Notes under the pieces: generated by a model
The model's database searches: none
What the model was told of the DNA's origin: nothing
The model's input: only the letters and a program-made list of their open reading frames with translations
Shown: positions 36,201 to 45,900 of the stretch, one piece after another
Layout of the letters: every line of letters starts with the position of its first letter
How positions within the stretch are numbered: position 1 is the first letter of the stretch
Origin: Cytophagales bacterium
GTDB lineage: Bacteria; Bacteroidota; Bacteroidia; Cytophagales; Cyclobacteriaceae
Length of the DNA stretch: 64,000 bases
Direction: 5' to 3'
NCBI GenBank assembly: GCA_016124425.1
Contig: WGNT01000033.1
Coordinates: forward strand, 1 to 64,000
Translations under genes and position numbers: made by a program

Positions 36201-36812
36201 TTATACCATTAAAAGAATCAGCGAAATTGTTATCGATAAAATGGACTTTTTTAAGGTGGAAAGTGCCTTCCAAGCCAAGGTATATACCGAGCGAAGGTTG
36301 ATGCCCATCAGCTTGGCGGTTTCCTCGTAGGAAAGGCTTTCAAAAAACAGATACTGAATGACCTCACTTTGCCGAATGGGAAGATCTTTTAGGCAATTTG
36401 CAAGTTTCTTCTGCAACGCCGCTTCCTGTTGTGCATGTACCATCTTTACCTCTACACTTTCCAGATGGCTGGGATAGAATGCCGCTGCCTGATGCTGCCT
36501 TTCATTCCCTTTGAGGGCCTTTTTTTTCTCTTTATTGATTTTATTGGAAAGCGACCTAAACAGGTACAGCCTCACATTGTCTGTGGCTTTGATATTCTCC
36601 CGGTATTTCCACAGGTCAATAAACAGCTCCTGAATGCAATCCTCCACGAAATCCGGATCGCCCGTGATGGACGTACCAAGTTGAAAAAGTACCTTGACAT
36701 ACTGCCTATATAATTGCTCAAAAGCCTGTTTGTCACCGGATTTCAGCCCCAGCCAAAGGACTTCAGCAGTAGTTTCCTGTGGTAAGGAAGTTGAATTCGG
36801 CGCGCGTTCCAT
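36201..36812 (-). CDS. ECF RNA polymerase sigma factor
   Basis: A 203-residue extracytoplasmic-function sigma-70 factor. Region 2 (about 32-95) shows FEQLYRQYVKVLFQLG and DCIQELFIDLWKYR; region 4 (about 141-192) shows LPIRQSEVIQYLFFESLSYEE and LMGINLRSVYTLAWKAL. The final 12 residues are hydrophobic (ITISLILLMV), a feature shared with the second sigma factor at 54790-55389 and common in SusC-linked ECF factors. It should direct transcription of the main locus when released by the neighbouring FecR. Confidence 0.94.
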   Translation of the reverse strand: MERAPNSTSLPQETTAEVLWLGLKSGDKQAFEQLYRQYVKVLFQLGTSITGDPDFVEDCIQELFIDLWKYRENIKATDNVRLYLFRSLSNKINKEKKKALKGNERQHQAAAFYPSHLESVEVKMVHAQQEAALQKKLANCLKDLPIRQSEVIQYLFFESLSYEETAKLMGINLRSVYTLAWKALSTLKKSILSITISLILLMV

Positions 36813-37097
36813 GCGTGGTTAGTTGGGTTCATTTGCTTAAAGTTCTTTATTATAACTTAAAAAACAAATTGTTTTGAAAGATTAAAAGAGGGCTAGTGTT
36901 AATTCTACCCCACAAAGGCCTTTCAATAGATCTCACTACATCGGGCCTTGTAGCAGAATAATTAGAGAAGGGACTTTAGGTCTCATATACCTCATTTGCC
37001 AAGAGGCAAAATGCCGCTGCGCGTTTTCTCGCTTTTGTAGCACAAAATAACACTATCCCCAGTATCCCGAATTTTCCGAGTCACCCAATAAAGATTT
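36813..37097. other. Divergent intergenic region, sigma factor / TetR
   Basis: This gap separates the sigma-factor gene (minus) from the TetR gene (plus) and should hold both promoters. The TetR promoter is listed separately. A stem-loop (36993-37000 with 37005-37013) is present. No clean Bacteroidota promoter was found for the sigma gene, and no gene remnant is evident. Confidence 0.4.
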
Positions 37098-37100
37098 TAT

Positions 37101-37145
37101 GTCACTACTATTGACGTGAAATTATTTAATGTCTATATTAGTGAC
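37101..37145 (+). promoter_or_regulatory. TetR promoter with two matching palindromic operators
   Basis: Two 15-bp imperfect palindromes of shared form GTCnnTAnTAnnGAC lie at 37101-37115 and 37131-37145, starting exactly 30 bp apart. The outer arms form a larger inverted repeat (37099-37111 with 37135-37147, one mismatch in 13). Between them is a promoter: TTG at 37111-37113, 20 bases, then TATATTAG (37134-37141), one base off the Bacteroidota -7 consensus TAnnTTTG. Each palindrome overlaps one promoter element, and the second abuts the ATG at 37146. The arrangement fits autorepression by the TetR protein. Binding is inferred. Confidence 0.65.
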
Positions 37146-37766
37146 ATGAAAATAGAAAAAGCAAAGCGACGATATAAAATGCAGGCGCGGGCAAAAAAGG
37201 TATCCGAGAATGAGGAGCGAATTTTAAAATCCATTTTCGAGCATTGGAAAAAACTATCTATACATGAAATTACGCTGGAAATGGTAGCTGCAGATTCAGG
37301 GGTAACCGTCAGAACAATCCTCCGGAAATATGGCTCCAAAGAAGGGTTAATAGAGGCCTGTGTAGAAAAGGACATATCCAATATCAAAAAAGTCAGGAAC
37401 ACTGCTGCGACAGGAGATTATTCCCAAGCGCTAGAAATTCTGCTTAACGACTACGAGCGCATTGGTGACGCCGCTGTAAGAACGTTAGCGATTGAGCTGG
37501 AACTTCCAATTGCGAAAAAAATATTGGATAATGGACGAGCATATCACAGAGAATGGTGTAAAATAGTTTTTGGTCCTTTTCTACCAGACCAAAATTCTTC
37601 CGATTATGAACCGCAACTTCTTTCCTTTATCACTGCTACCGAATTCTACTTATGGAAATTACTGCGAAGAGATCTAAATAAAAGTCCGGAAACCACCTTT
37701 CTTGTTTTTAAGTCCCTGGTTGAAGGTTTAATTCATCAAAGAAAAGAATCAACCCCACTATTATGA
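37146..37766 (+). CDS. TetR-family transcriptional regulator
   Basis: A regulator of about 206 residues. The N-terminal helix-turn-helix (about 15-60: NEERILKSIFEHW, HEITLEMVAADSGVTVRTILRKYGSKEGL) is clear. The C-terminal all-helical ligand domain (about 65-200) is not assignable. A longer GTG start at 37116 would place the second operator inside the gene, so ATG 37146 is preferred; ATG 37179 (MQARAKKVSENEE) is also plausible and would leave a short leader. It overlaps the downstream glycosyltransferase by ATGA, so the two are translationally coupled. Paired palindromes in its own promoter suggest autorepression lifted by a small molecule, possibly the acceptor of that glycosyltransferase. 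Confidence 0.88.
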   Translation: MKIEKAKRRYKMQARAKKVSENEERILKSIFEHWKKLSIHEITLEMVAADSGVTVRTILRKYGSKEGLIEACVEKDISNIKKVRNTAATGDYSQALEILLNDYERIGDAAVRTLAIELELPIAKKILDNGRAYHREWCKIVFGPFLPDQNSSDYEPQLLSFITATEFYLWKLLRRDLNKSPETTFLVFKSLVEGLIHQRKESTPLL

Positions 37767-39058
37767 GAGATAAAAACCACTTTCTTTTCCTTACCATAGA
37801 TGGTGGGGGAAATATTCCACCAGTACTTGGCTTGGCCAAAAGGCTTCTGGAAAAAGGCCATGCAGTGACTGTACTGACAGAACCCTGCCTAAAAGTACCT
37901 GTGCTTTCTCTTGGTCTTAAATACATCCCGTTCAAGGAGTATTTCACTAGGGAGGACAGAAAGGAAGACATCTGCCGGGATTGGAACGATTCTATTTTCA
38001 AAAAACCTTCTGTTTTTAAAAACGTTATTTTCGGCCCTGCAAAAATCACTGTTAACGAAACGATCAGCGCCTTGGAACAAACGAAAGCTGGTGTCCTTGT
38101 GGTTGATTGTTTGTTGCTACCTGCTCTGATTGCGGGAGAATACATGAATATTCCACGGGTATTATTATTTCACATGCCAGAATATATGCCGGGTAAAAAC
38201 CGACCGCCTGGCGTCATGGGATTGATTCCGGGTAAGGGTACGTTGGGAAAGATACGAGACAGGGTACTCGGCAGAATCTTTTCAAAACTATTCAACGAAT
38301 ATCTTCCACTCATCAATGGAATCCGAAGGGATTTAAAACTAGCCGAATTGGATAACCTCACTTCACTGATACATGACGCAGACTTGCGGCTGATTCAAAC
38401 CTTGAAAAGCTTTGATTTCCCCTTGGATCCTGCCCCGGAAAATGTCCGTTACACAGGCCCCGTATTGGACGATCCTGATTGGGTCGGTATATGGAAAAAC
38501 CCTTGGCAGGAAGAAGATAACAGGCCTTTGGTTGTTGTTAGTTTTTCAACAACATTCCAAAACCAAGCATCCACCGTAAAGCGCTGTATACAGGCTTTGG
38601 CCGAACTTCCTGTGCGTTGCCTGATTACCTCGGGATGGGCCATCAACCTGGAAAATATTGATGTACCTGAACATATAAAAGTTATCCGTTCTGCTCCGCA
38701 TTCCCAGGTCTTTCCTCACGCTGACCTTGTCATTACCCATGGCGGCCATGGAACCATCATGCGTGCTTTGGCTAATGGTGTACCGCTAATTTGCATTCCT
38801 ATGGGCCGGGATCAAAATGACAATGCCGCAAAAATTGTCTATCACGGTTGTGGCGTCAGCCTTTCTAAACAATCAGGAAAAAGTAAAATCAAGACCGCTG
38901 TCCTAAAAATTCTCAATTCCGACAGTTATTCCCAAAAAACCAGAGCAATGCAGGCTGAAATTATCCATGAGGCCTCCAGAGATCATGGAATTTACGAGTT
39001 AGAAAAATTGATTTTAGCTGAAGACAAAGAAGATCTATTGTTTCATAACTCAAAATAA
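37763..39058 (+). CDS. GT1-family UDP-glycosyltransferase (MGT type)
   Basis: A 431-residue cytoplasmic glycosyltransferase with GT-B fold, of the family that includes macrolide and flavonoid glycosyltransferases. The N-terminal acceptor domain opens with FLTIDGGGNIPPVLGLAKRL. The C-terminal donor domain carries the GT1 signature HSQVFPHADLVITHGGHGT (about 313-331) followed by ANGVPLICIPMGRDQNDNA. No signal peptide or membrane helix is seen. It is coupled to the TetR gene through ATGA, a typical arrangement for detoxification of a small hydrophobic compound or for tailoring a metabolite. Acceptor and donor sugar are unknown. No biosynthetic genes are nearby, which favours detoxification. Confidence 0.85.
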   Translation: MRDKNHFLFLTIDGGGNIPPVLGLAKRLLEKGHAVTVLTEPCLKVPVLSLGLKYIPFKEYFTREDRKEDICRDWNDSIFKKPSVFKNVIFGPAKITVNETISALEQTKAGVLVVDCLLLPALIAGEYMNIPRVLLFHMPEYMPGKNRPPGVMGLIPGKGTLGKIRDRVLGRIFSKLFNEYLPLINGIRRDLKLAELDNLTSLIHDADLRLIQTLKSFDFPLDPAPENVRYTGPVLDDPDWVGIWKNPWQEEDNRPLVVVSFSTTFQNQASTVKRCIQALAELPVRCLITSGWAINLENIDVPEHIKVIRSAPHSQVFPHADLVITHGGHGTIMRALANGVPLICIPMGRDQNDNAAKIVYHGCGVSLSKQSGKSKIKTAVLKILNSDSYSQKTRAMQAEIIHEASRDHGIYELEKLILAEDKEDLLFHNSK

Positions 39059-39198
39059 ACTCCTTGCTTCTTTTGTACATCAGAGTATGTTGCCATGGTT
39101 GTTTTCATCGATACTTCCTAACCTACTATCACCCCACCCTACAACCTAAATGCGAGTTCTAAAGAAAAATCGCTGACTTGGTTGCTTGCTTAAAGCAC

Positions 39199-40854
39199 CT
39201 ATTCCCTTTTTCCAATGATAAGCACCCAAGGCTCCTGGTTTGGTGCCACAAAGGTCTGAGTGGAATCACGGACCGTATCTGATCCAGAGAACTCAGCCGT
39301 TTTCGGATTAAACCACGTAGCCGGAAGCCCGCCGGTAAGTTCCTGTAAACGCACCTCACCCCCTTCAGGCAAATAGACGATAAAGGTTTTGCCGGGCTTT
39401 GCGAGGCAGCGTTTTCCTCCGGCCAGATCAGGCCTTCTTTCGATATCCGTGAGATCAAGGCCCTCTAGCGCTTTTTGCATATAGCCAACATAGGTACTTC
39501 CTTCTAGTTGCAATGCATCCCTCCAAGATATATCCGAATTAGCCCAGGCTGGCCAGCCTTCTTCATCCGCGCTGATTTTCCATTGCCAGATTCCACCTGC
39601 TCCATAGACTACCCCCATCGTCCCGCCGCTGGTGAACTGACCCCAAGCTTCATGACCCTGCCACCAACCAGCACCGTTATCGGGATCTCTGATGCCTTCA
39701 TAAGTTGGCTCGCCATTGGCCACGGCTTTGACCGGTAGATTAGCGTACATTTTTTCTACTTTATAAAACTGGTGCTCTCCGCCATGACCTGTCTGACACC
39801 ACTGAAAATCGAGCCACCCTTCATCTTGATAGGTTTTGTTTTCATGGGGAAACCGGTTCGAATGGCTTTCGGAAGGTGTATCAAAAGGATTGTAGTGAAT
39901 CCCGGTGGGTTGCTCATAATCGTCCCATTCCGTTGTGATTCTTCCAGCTTCCAATATTCCTTTGGAGCGGCCATCTCCATCACCGCCCACAAGCCAAATG
40001 GCATGCCTTGCCCCATACCGGGCAATCAGGTATTTCATATACCGCTCATATTCTTCCGGTTGGGTGCCCCATCCAAGTACCTTTTGTCCTTTCCATCCAT
40101 ACCCATGAAAAATGGGTTGGTAAACGGGGACAATACCATGTGCAATAAGTTCCTCTATCAATTTGTCAAAGTATTGGAAATAGGAGATTACAGGCTTGTT
40201 TATATGGCCTTCAGCAATATCTTCAAACGCCCTTGCAAAACCCTTCACAGTTGCTCTTGCAATAGGGCCTTCTGCTTCTGTATCGGGACAAAAGGACATC
40301 AGCAAAGCAGAGTTAAAGCCTTTTGACTGCCTATCTGCTGCATATAGTTTAGCATCTTCGAGAGTTGCCCGCCATGGTAATGCCCAGGGGGTATCGCCTA
40401 CTATCGTAAAGGGTTTTCCATTGGCATGCACCACACTCCGTTTTCCGGGAGACATATGCAGTAAGCCATTTGCAACAAGGGGATTATCACCGGAATAGGC
40501 GGTAGATTCGATATGGCCCTTTCGCCCATGCAGTCCCTTGTCGGAAGGACTACTGGCAAAACTTTCCCATTGCCATCGCCCTTCTGCCACTGGCGATGCA
40601 AATCGTATTTTCCACGAGTTGCCGCCATCCCAAAATGCCGGCCTCCGGATTTCCCCATAAGAATCATGTGAAAAGATAGCATAAACATCACTATCGGTAT
40701 ATGGATTGGCATATTCGCCATCAGCCAAAAGCTCAATTGTAAGTTCATTCCATTGTTCGGCAATAAGCACATCGCTATCGGCCTGCCCTGTGCAGGCACC
40801 AATTACAGTTAGGCTTAAGAAATATAAAAACCAGTGTTTTTTCATCGTTGACAA
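39199..40854 (-). CDS. DUF5060/DUF4038 glycosidase-like lipoprotein
   Basis: A 551-residue envelope protein (lipobox VIGAC) with three recognisable parts. An N-terminal DUF5060 beta domain spans about 27-115 (EQWNELTIELLADG, PAFWDGGNSWKIRF). A DUF4038 TIM barrel spans about 125-470 (GKPFTIVGDTPWAL, AIWLVGGDGDG, ANGEPTYEGI), and a small C-terminal beta domain (about 475-551, GKTFIVYLPEGGEV) follows. DUF4038 includes apiosidases of family GH140, and WLVGGDGDG sits where those enzymes have a catalytic Asp. It follows the DUF1593 gene by 35 bases in one transcript. Target sugar unknown. Confidence 0.85.
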   Translation of the reverse strand: MSTMKKHWFLYFLSLTVIGACTGQADSDVLIAEQWNELTIELLADGEYANPYTDSDVYAIFSHDSYGEIRRPAFWDGGNSWKIRFASPVAEGRWQWESFASSPSDKGLHGRKGHIESTAYSGDNPLVANGLLHMSPGKRSVVHANGKPFTIVGDTPWALPWRATLEDAKLYAADRQSKGFNSALLMSFCPDTEAEGPIARATVKGFARAFEDIAEGHINKPVISYFQYFDKLIEELIAHGIVPVYQPIFHGYGWKGQKVLGWGTQPEEYERYMKYLIARYGARHAIWLVGGDGDGRSKGILEAGRITTEWDDYEQPTGIHYNPFDTPSESHSNRFPHENKTYQDEGWLDFQWCQTGHGGEHQFYKVEKMYANLPVKAVANGEPTYEGIRDPDNGAGWWQGHEAWGQFTSGGTMGVVYGAGGIWQWKISADEEGWPAWANSDISWRDALQLEGSTYVGYMQKALEGLDLTDIERRPDLAGGKRCLAKPGKTFIVYLPEGGEVRLQELTGGLPATWFNPKTAEFSGSDTVRDSTQTFVAPNQEPWVLIIGKRE

Positions 40855-40889
40855 CTATTATCGTTATTAAATTAACGTTGTTTAGGAAA

Positions 40890-42368
40890 TCATTTTGTCT
40901 CGAGGATAACTCTCCGATAGGCGGTAAGTGCGGGTTCACCGCTATCCCTCACCTCAAGGATAATATGGATGTCGTCGTTACTTAAATCCTCAGGTAGGGT
41001 AAAACCTATACTATCACCAGTAGCATTATCAATATCAAGTACCCCGGTATACGTATCCGCCGCTTCATACCGAAACCAGCTAAAAGAAAGCCTATCGCCA
41101 TCTGGGTCTGATGACAAGGATGCATCCAACGAAATCGTTTCTCCTGGATCAGCAGAAATCCGCATGATCTTATTTGACCTGTTGCCATTAATGACCGCTA
41201 TTGGTTCGCGATTCACCTCACCTGGTTCGCGGATTGACCAGAGAAGGCGGTTCTTAAAACTGTTTGTTGCCGCAGGAACCCATCTTACCAGCTCATTGCG
41301 GTCAACCTCGCAGGTAGAAAAATAGGTTTCAGGGAACGCTTCGCCCATAGGCTCAAACCGACTTCCCCAGCTCCCTTGGGTAGGATCAAGCGGGTCATTT
41401 AATCCAAACGCAGCACTTAATAAATAGAGGTAGGATGGAGTGTCTCCTTCGCCACCATTGTCATAAATAGCGGACATGGCTCCATGTCCATTGACCATTT
41501 CCGGCCTAACAGGCTTTTGATAGTCCGGATCGCTACTGCCAACGTAGTGCCAGAAATGGCCATTGTCATACAACGCCATACCCAGTTCCACAGGGTCTTC
41601 ATCGTATGTCGACACGGCAGTCCCTAAGCCTGCACAGCTTTCATTTTTCATTTTTTCAAAACTTGCAAAGTATTCAAAGGTAATGTCTTGGAAAAGAATG
41701 CCAAATAGGTGAATCTTGGCGAGTAGTTCATTGAATTTAACTTCACCATGTTTCTGACGAAAGCGATGTAAGGCCTGCACAAAAGTGATCGTTCCGCCCC
41801 AAGCTTGTACAAAGATGGGTCGGTCATCATCCTTCTCAAAAACAGTGACCAAAAAATCGCTGCCTTCGGAATCCTTTGGTTCGTCAAATGGGGTGAGGCC
41901 TTCGCCGATCCAGTCATGAAAATAGACAGAGTCCCAAGAACTAGTCACAAATCGATCTGCTATATTACCCGAAAATTCGAGCGTGTTTGTTAGCCAAATA
42001 ATGGGTAGCGCGCCTCGACCCGGTTTTGTAACTGCCAAAATTCCCTCATAGGCCGGCAGGTTAGGATCGTGCTTGCGAAGTTGAGACAGTTCCTGCTGAT
42101 AGGCTTGCAGAATGGACATTCCCTTATCCCGCGGGCCCGTATCATCATGGTTGAAGTCAGGCAGTTGATTGGTAATGATCAAAGCTTCTAAGTCGAAATA
42201 AGAACTGTAGTACAAGTATCTAATTAGGGAATTGCCATCATCATGGGTCATATCCGTAAGAATCACTGTGCGAAATCTTTCGGCCCCAGCATTTTCGTCC
42301 GCTTCGTGTTTTTGCTGGCAAGACATAATATAGGTGAAACATACTACTAAGATGACACCGAACTTCAT
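40890..42368 (-). CDS. DUF1593 nucleoside-hydrolase-like lipoprotein
   Basis: A 492-residue secreted protein (lipobox IMSC, Cys17). Residues about 30-340 match the DUF1593 fold, a relative of inosine-uridine nucleoside hydrolases. The metal-binding start is TDMTHDDGNSL and is followed by ALIITNQLPDF. Residues about 390-492 form an Ig/cadherin-like beta domain (DASLSSDPDGDRLSFSWFRYE). Family members appear in plant and algal glycan loci and may cleave a glycosidic bond by nucleoside-hydrolase-type chemistry, but this is unproven. The gene is divergent from the SusC at 42901 and co-transcribed with the DUF5060/DUF4038 protein. Confidence 0.85.
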   Translation of the reverse strand: MKFGVILVVCFTYIMSCQQKHEADENAGAERFRTVILTDMTHDDGNSLIRYLYYSSYFDLEALIITNQLPDFNHDDTGPRDKGMSILQAYQQELSQLRKHDPNLPAYEGILAVTKPGRGALPIIWLTNTLEFSGNIADRFVTSSWDSVYFHDWIGEGLTPFDEPKDSEGSDFLVTVFEKDDDRPIFVQAWGGTITFVQALHRFRQKHGEVKFNELLAKIHLFGILFQDITFEYFASFEKMKNESCAGLGTAVSTYDEDPVELGMALYDNGHFWHYVGSSDPDYQKPVRPEMVNGHGAMSAIYDNGGEGDTPSYLYLLSAAFGLNDPLDPTQGSWGSRFEPMGEAFPETYFSTCEVDRNELVRWVPAATNSFKNRLLWSIREPGEVNREPIAVINGNRSNKIMRISADPGETISLDASLSSDPDGDRLSFSWFRYEAADTYTGVLDIDNATGDSIGFTLPEDLSNDDIHIILEVRDSGEPALTAYRRVILETK

Positions 42369-42900
42369 AGGTATATGGTTTGATTTTACGTTTAGGCTTA
42401 GTGGCTTTTGTCAGGTAAATTATTCTTATTTTTTTCACAATCAAAGTTATCCTATGCCGATCCGTAATTTTTTTTCGCCGGACCTTACTCTTTAGACATG
42501 CGCAACGGTCTGAATCATCCCGTTAGATCTCGGTATATTGATGTATTTGAGTCCCCGATTTGCCTTCAATAACGGAAATATCATGGTTCTCCGATCCACA
42601 CCTGCTTCCTCGATGGAATAAAACGGCTTTTGTTGATCTTAGATCGCACTTGTCAGAACTGAGTATAGCCACACCGTTGTTTTGATTCTGGTGGCGGAAT
42701 GGTAATCCGGATAGCGTTTTATCCTTGTCCAGCCTGAGTTTTGACTGGCTTTTGTTGTGGGCTCAAAACACAACTTTTTTCTCCATGTAATTCTTTGATT
42801 GTAGCGTATTTTGGTATATTTTCCGGTGCTGATCTACAAGTTAGACAGTCAAACTTCACATCATGTTTATTTATATTTCTTAGCCCTTTAATCACAAGCT
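42369..42900. other. Divergent regulatory region between DUF1593 and susC genes
   Basis: This 530-base gap must carry promoters for both directions. On the minus strand TAACTTTG (42449-42442) is an exact -7 match, 73 bases before the DUF1593 start, but no TTG lies at the usual distance. On the plus strand a short stem-loop (42754-42759 with 42769-42774) is followed by six T (42775-42780), resembling a small terminator or attenuator in the susC leader. Imperfect -7-like boxes (near 42807 and 42815) follow. No gene remnant was recognised. Confidence 0.4.
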
Positions 42901-45900
42901 ATGTTTAAAATCTTACCTAACCTATCGGGAACTGTAACTCCTTTAGCCCGATTGACAGGAGGTCTTTTTTTGATGACCTTCCTTGTCACCCAGTTTGCTC
43001 TGGCTCAAAACCGCTCACTGAGTGGAAAAGTCACCTCAGGCGGAGGTGAACCGTTGCCGGGCGTAAGTGTTCTATTGGAAGGTACTACTATGGGTACCGT
43101 TACCAACGTTGACGGCGAATACCGGATCAACGTGCCTTCGTCTGATGCCATCCTGATTTTCTCTTTTATTGGATACCAATCCAAAAGACTAACGGTCGGT
43201 AGCCAGTCTGTGCTGAATGTTACGCTGGAGGAAGACCTCAACCAACTTAACGAAGTGGTTGTAACAGCCTTTGGTGTGGAACAGGATAAAAAATCACTGG
43301 GCTATGCCGTGCAGGAAATCAGGGCCGAATCTATCGTAGAGGCGCAGCAGCCCAATCTGGTCAATGCTTTGCAGGGAAAAATCGCCGGTGTTCAGATCAA
43401 CAATTCAGGCGGAGCACCCGGAGCCTCTTCGGTAATATTGATACGTGGTGGTACGTCGCTTAGTGGTAACAATCAGCCGCTATTTGTAGTGGATGGTATC
43501 CCGATTGACAATAGTGCACCTACCGGTAGAGGAGTAGGTCTCGGTGCTCAGAACACTGTGAATTCTAACCGGGGCATTGACATCAATCCTGAAGATATTG
43601 AGTCTATTACCGTACTGAAGGGGCCCGCGGCGGCAGTACTCTACGGGCTTCGTGCTTCAGAAGGTGCAGTTATCATTACCACCAAAAAAGGTACAGCCGG
43701 TCAGGCACGTATCACCTACAGTAATGCTTTTTCTTTTGATGAAGTCAACCGGCTACCCGAAATACAAACCCGGTTTAAGCAGGGAGTAAATGGAGATTTT
43801 AACCCCGACGCGAGAATCTCTTGGGGTCCTCAGTTCAATACCGGCGAAACCGTTTATGATAACCTCGGTGACTTCTTCCGTACCGCCACCACCCAACGGC
43901 ACGACATTTCGGCTTCAGGAGGAAACGACCGCTCTACCTTTTTCCTCTCTGCTAGCCGATTTGACCAAAACGGTGTGATTGAGAATACTGATTTCAATCG
44001 TACTTCTTTCCGTATGACCGCAGAAACCAAACTTTCTGACAAGCTGAAAGTCGGTGGCTCTGCCAACTATACCAATACGCAGAACTCTTTTGCCCTGCAG
44101 GGCTCCGGGGTTGCGGAAACGAATATCATCGGTGCCACTGGAGGTGGCGGGGGTGGTACCATGCGTGGTATCTACAACTGGCCGCTAAACGATAATATGC
44201 GCAATTACCTGAATCCGGATGGTACGCAGCGTACTATTCTGGGAGTTGCACAGGATGCTGCTTTTATTGACAACCCTTATTGGAGTATTTTCAACAACCC
44301 CAACACCAGCAATGTCAATCGGATGATTGCGGTAGCCAACCTTTCTTACAATCCGGTGGATTTCCTCAACATCACCTACCGTGCCGGCACTGACTTCTTC
44401 AATGAAGAATTCCGTAGTGTGAGAGGCACAGGTACCGTGATCGGTGGGGAAGAGAGAGGCGCCATTACAGAAAACGACCGATTCAACCAAATCACCACTT
44501 CAACACTGCTGGCCACCCTTAAACATTCTTTTCCCGGGCAGTTCAATGCCAACTTGACCCTGGGACACAATGTGGAAATGGCCCGAAGCGTGACCACCGA
44601 CTGGTACGGACGCAATTTCATTGCGCCTAATTTCCCAAGTATAAACAATATAGAGCAAGGTGACCGTACGGTATCCCAAGGAGGCTCCCGCCGCCGAATT
44701 GTCGGTGCATTTGGAGACCTAAACCTAGACTGGAAGTCTATCGTTTTCGTCAACGTTCGGGGACGTAACGACTGGTCTTCTACCCTACCTCCGAATGCCC
44801 GTTCGTTCTTCTATCCTTCGATAAGTACTTCTATTGTAGTCTCCGACCTGCTGGACGAAATAGGAGTTACCAACGATGGTCCTAAAAAGACACTGTCGTT
44901 TGCCAAAGTCAGGGCTTCATGGACTCGGGTAGGAAAAGATGCCCCGCCTCACGTGTTGGGCAATCGCTTCTTCAATACCACTAACTCATTTACAGCTGCG
45001 CCCCGCGGATTTATCGTGGATACCTACGCATTTGGAAGCCCCGATCTACGGCCGGAGTTTACCAATGCCTTTGAAACCGGGATAGACCTTCGTTTCTTCA
45101 GCGGCCGCATAGGTATAGACTTTACGTACTACAAGATGAGCTCTGATGATCAGATCCTCTTTACGCGTGTACCTCCTTCGGCAAGTTCATTTATCGCCTA
45201 CCTGAACGGCGGGCGTATTGATAACGAAGGGGTAGAACTGATGGTCAATGCCGTGCCAGTAGCCCGAAATAAATTCCGATGGGAAACGGATATCAACTTC
45301 TCTAGAAATACCTCAACTGTAGTAGACCTTCCAGGAACCCTGGATCGGGTGGAACAATCTGATGCCTCAGTAGATGGTTTTGTAGCACAAGGAGCAGGGT
45401 TCCTTGGCGCCTCCCTCTTTGGCATCAATGGCGATGTCTGGAAAACCAATGCCAATGGTGTACTGTTGCTAAACAATAATGGCTATCCACAAATAGACCC
45501 CATTAAGCAGATCATCGGCGACCGAAACCCAGATGCACTCATTGGTATCACCAACACCTTACGTTACAATAATGTCGCCCTCTCCTTTTTATGGGACATA
45601 CGGATAGGTGGGGATATTTACAACGCTACCGAAAACGCCTTGGTACGTAGCGGACTAAGCACCAAAACCCTTGATCGTGGAACTACGACGGTTTTTGACG
45701 GAATCATTGAATCTACTGGTGAGCCTAATACGCGGCAAGTGGTATTGGATCAAAATTATTACCAATTGATCTATCGCGGAAACGGTCCTGCCTTTGTAGA
45801 GGATGGTAGTTGGTATCGCCTACGCTATGTGACTCTTTCTTACCGCTTGCCAAAACCCGTGCTGGAGAAAGTCAATATAAAAGGACTTGAATTCTATGCT

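Noticed and set aside
37111-37139. E. coli-like sigma-70 promoter (TTGACG, 17 bases, TATATT) before the TetR gene
   Set aside because: Bacteroidota primary sigma factors use TTG and TAnnTTTG; the same bases fit that consensus almost fully, so the enteric match is probably coincidental.
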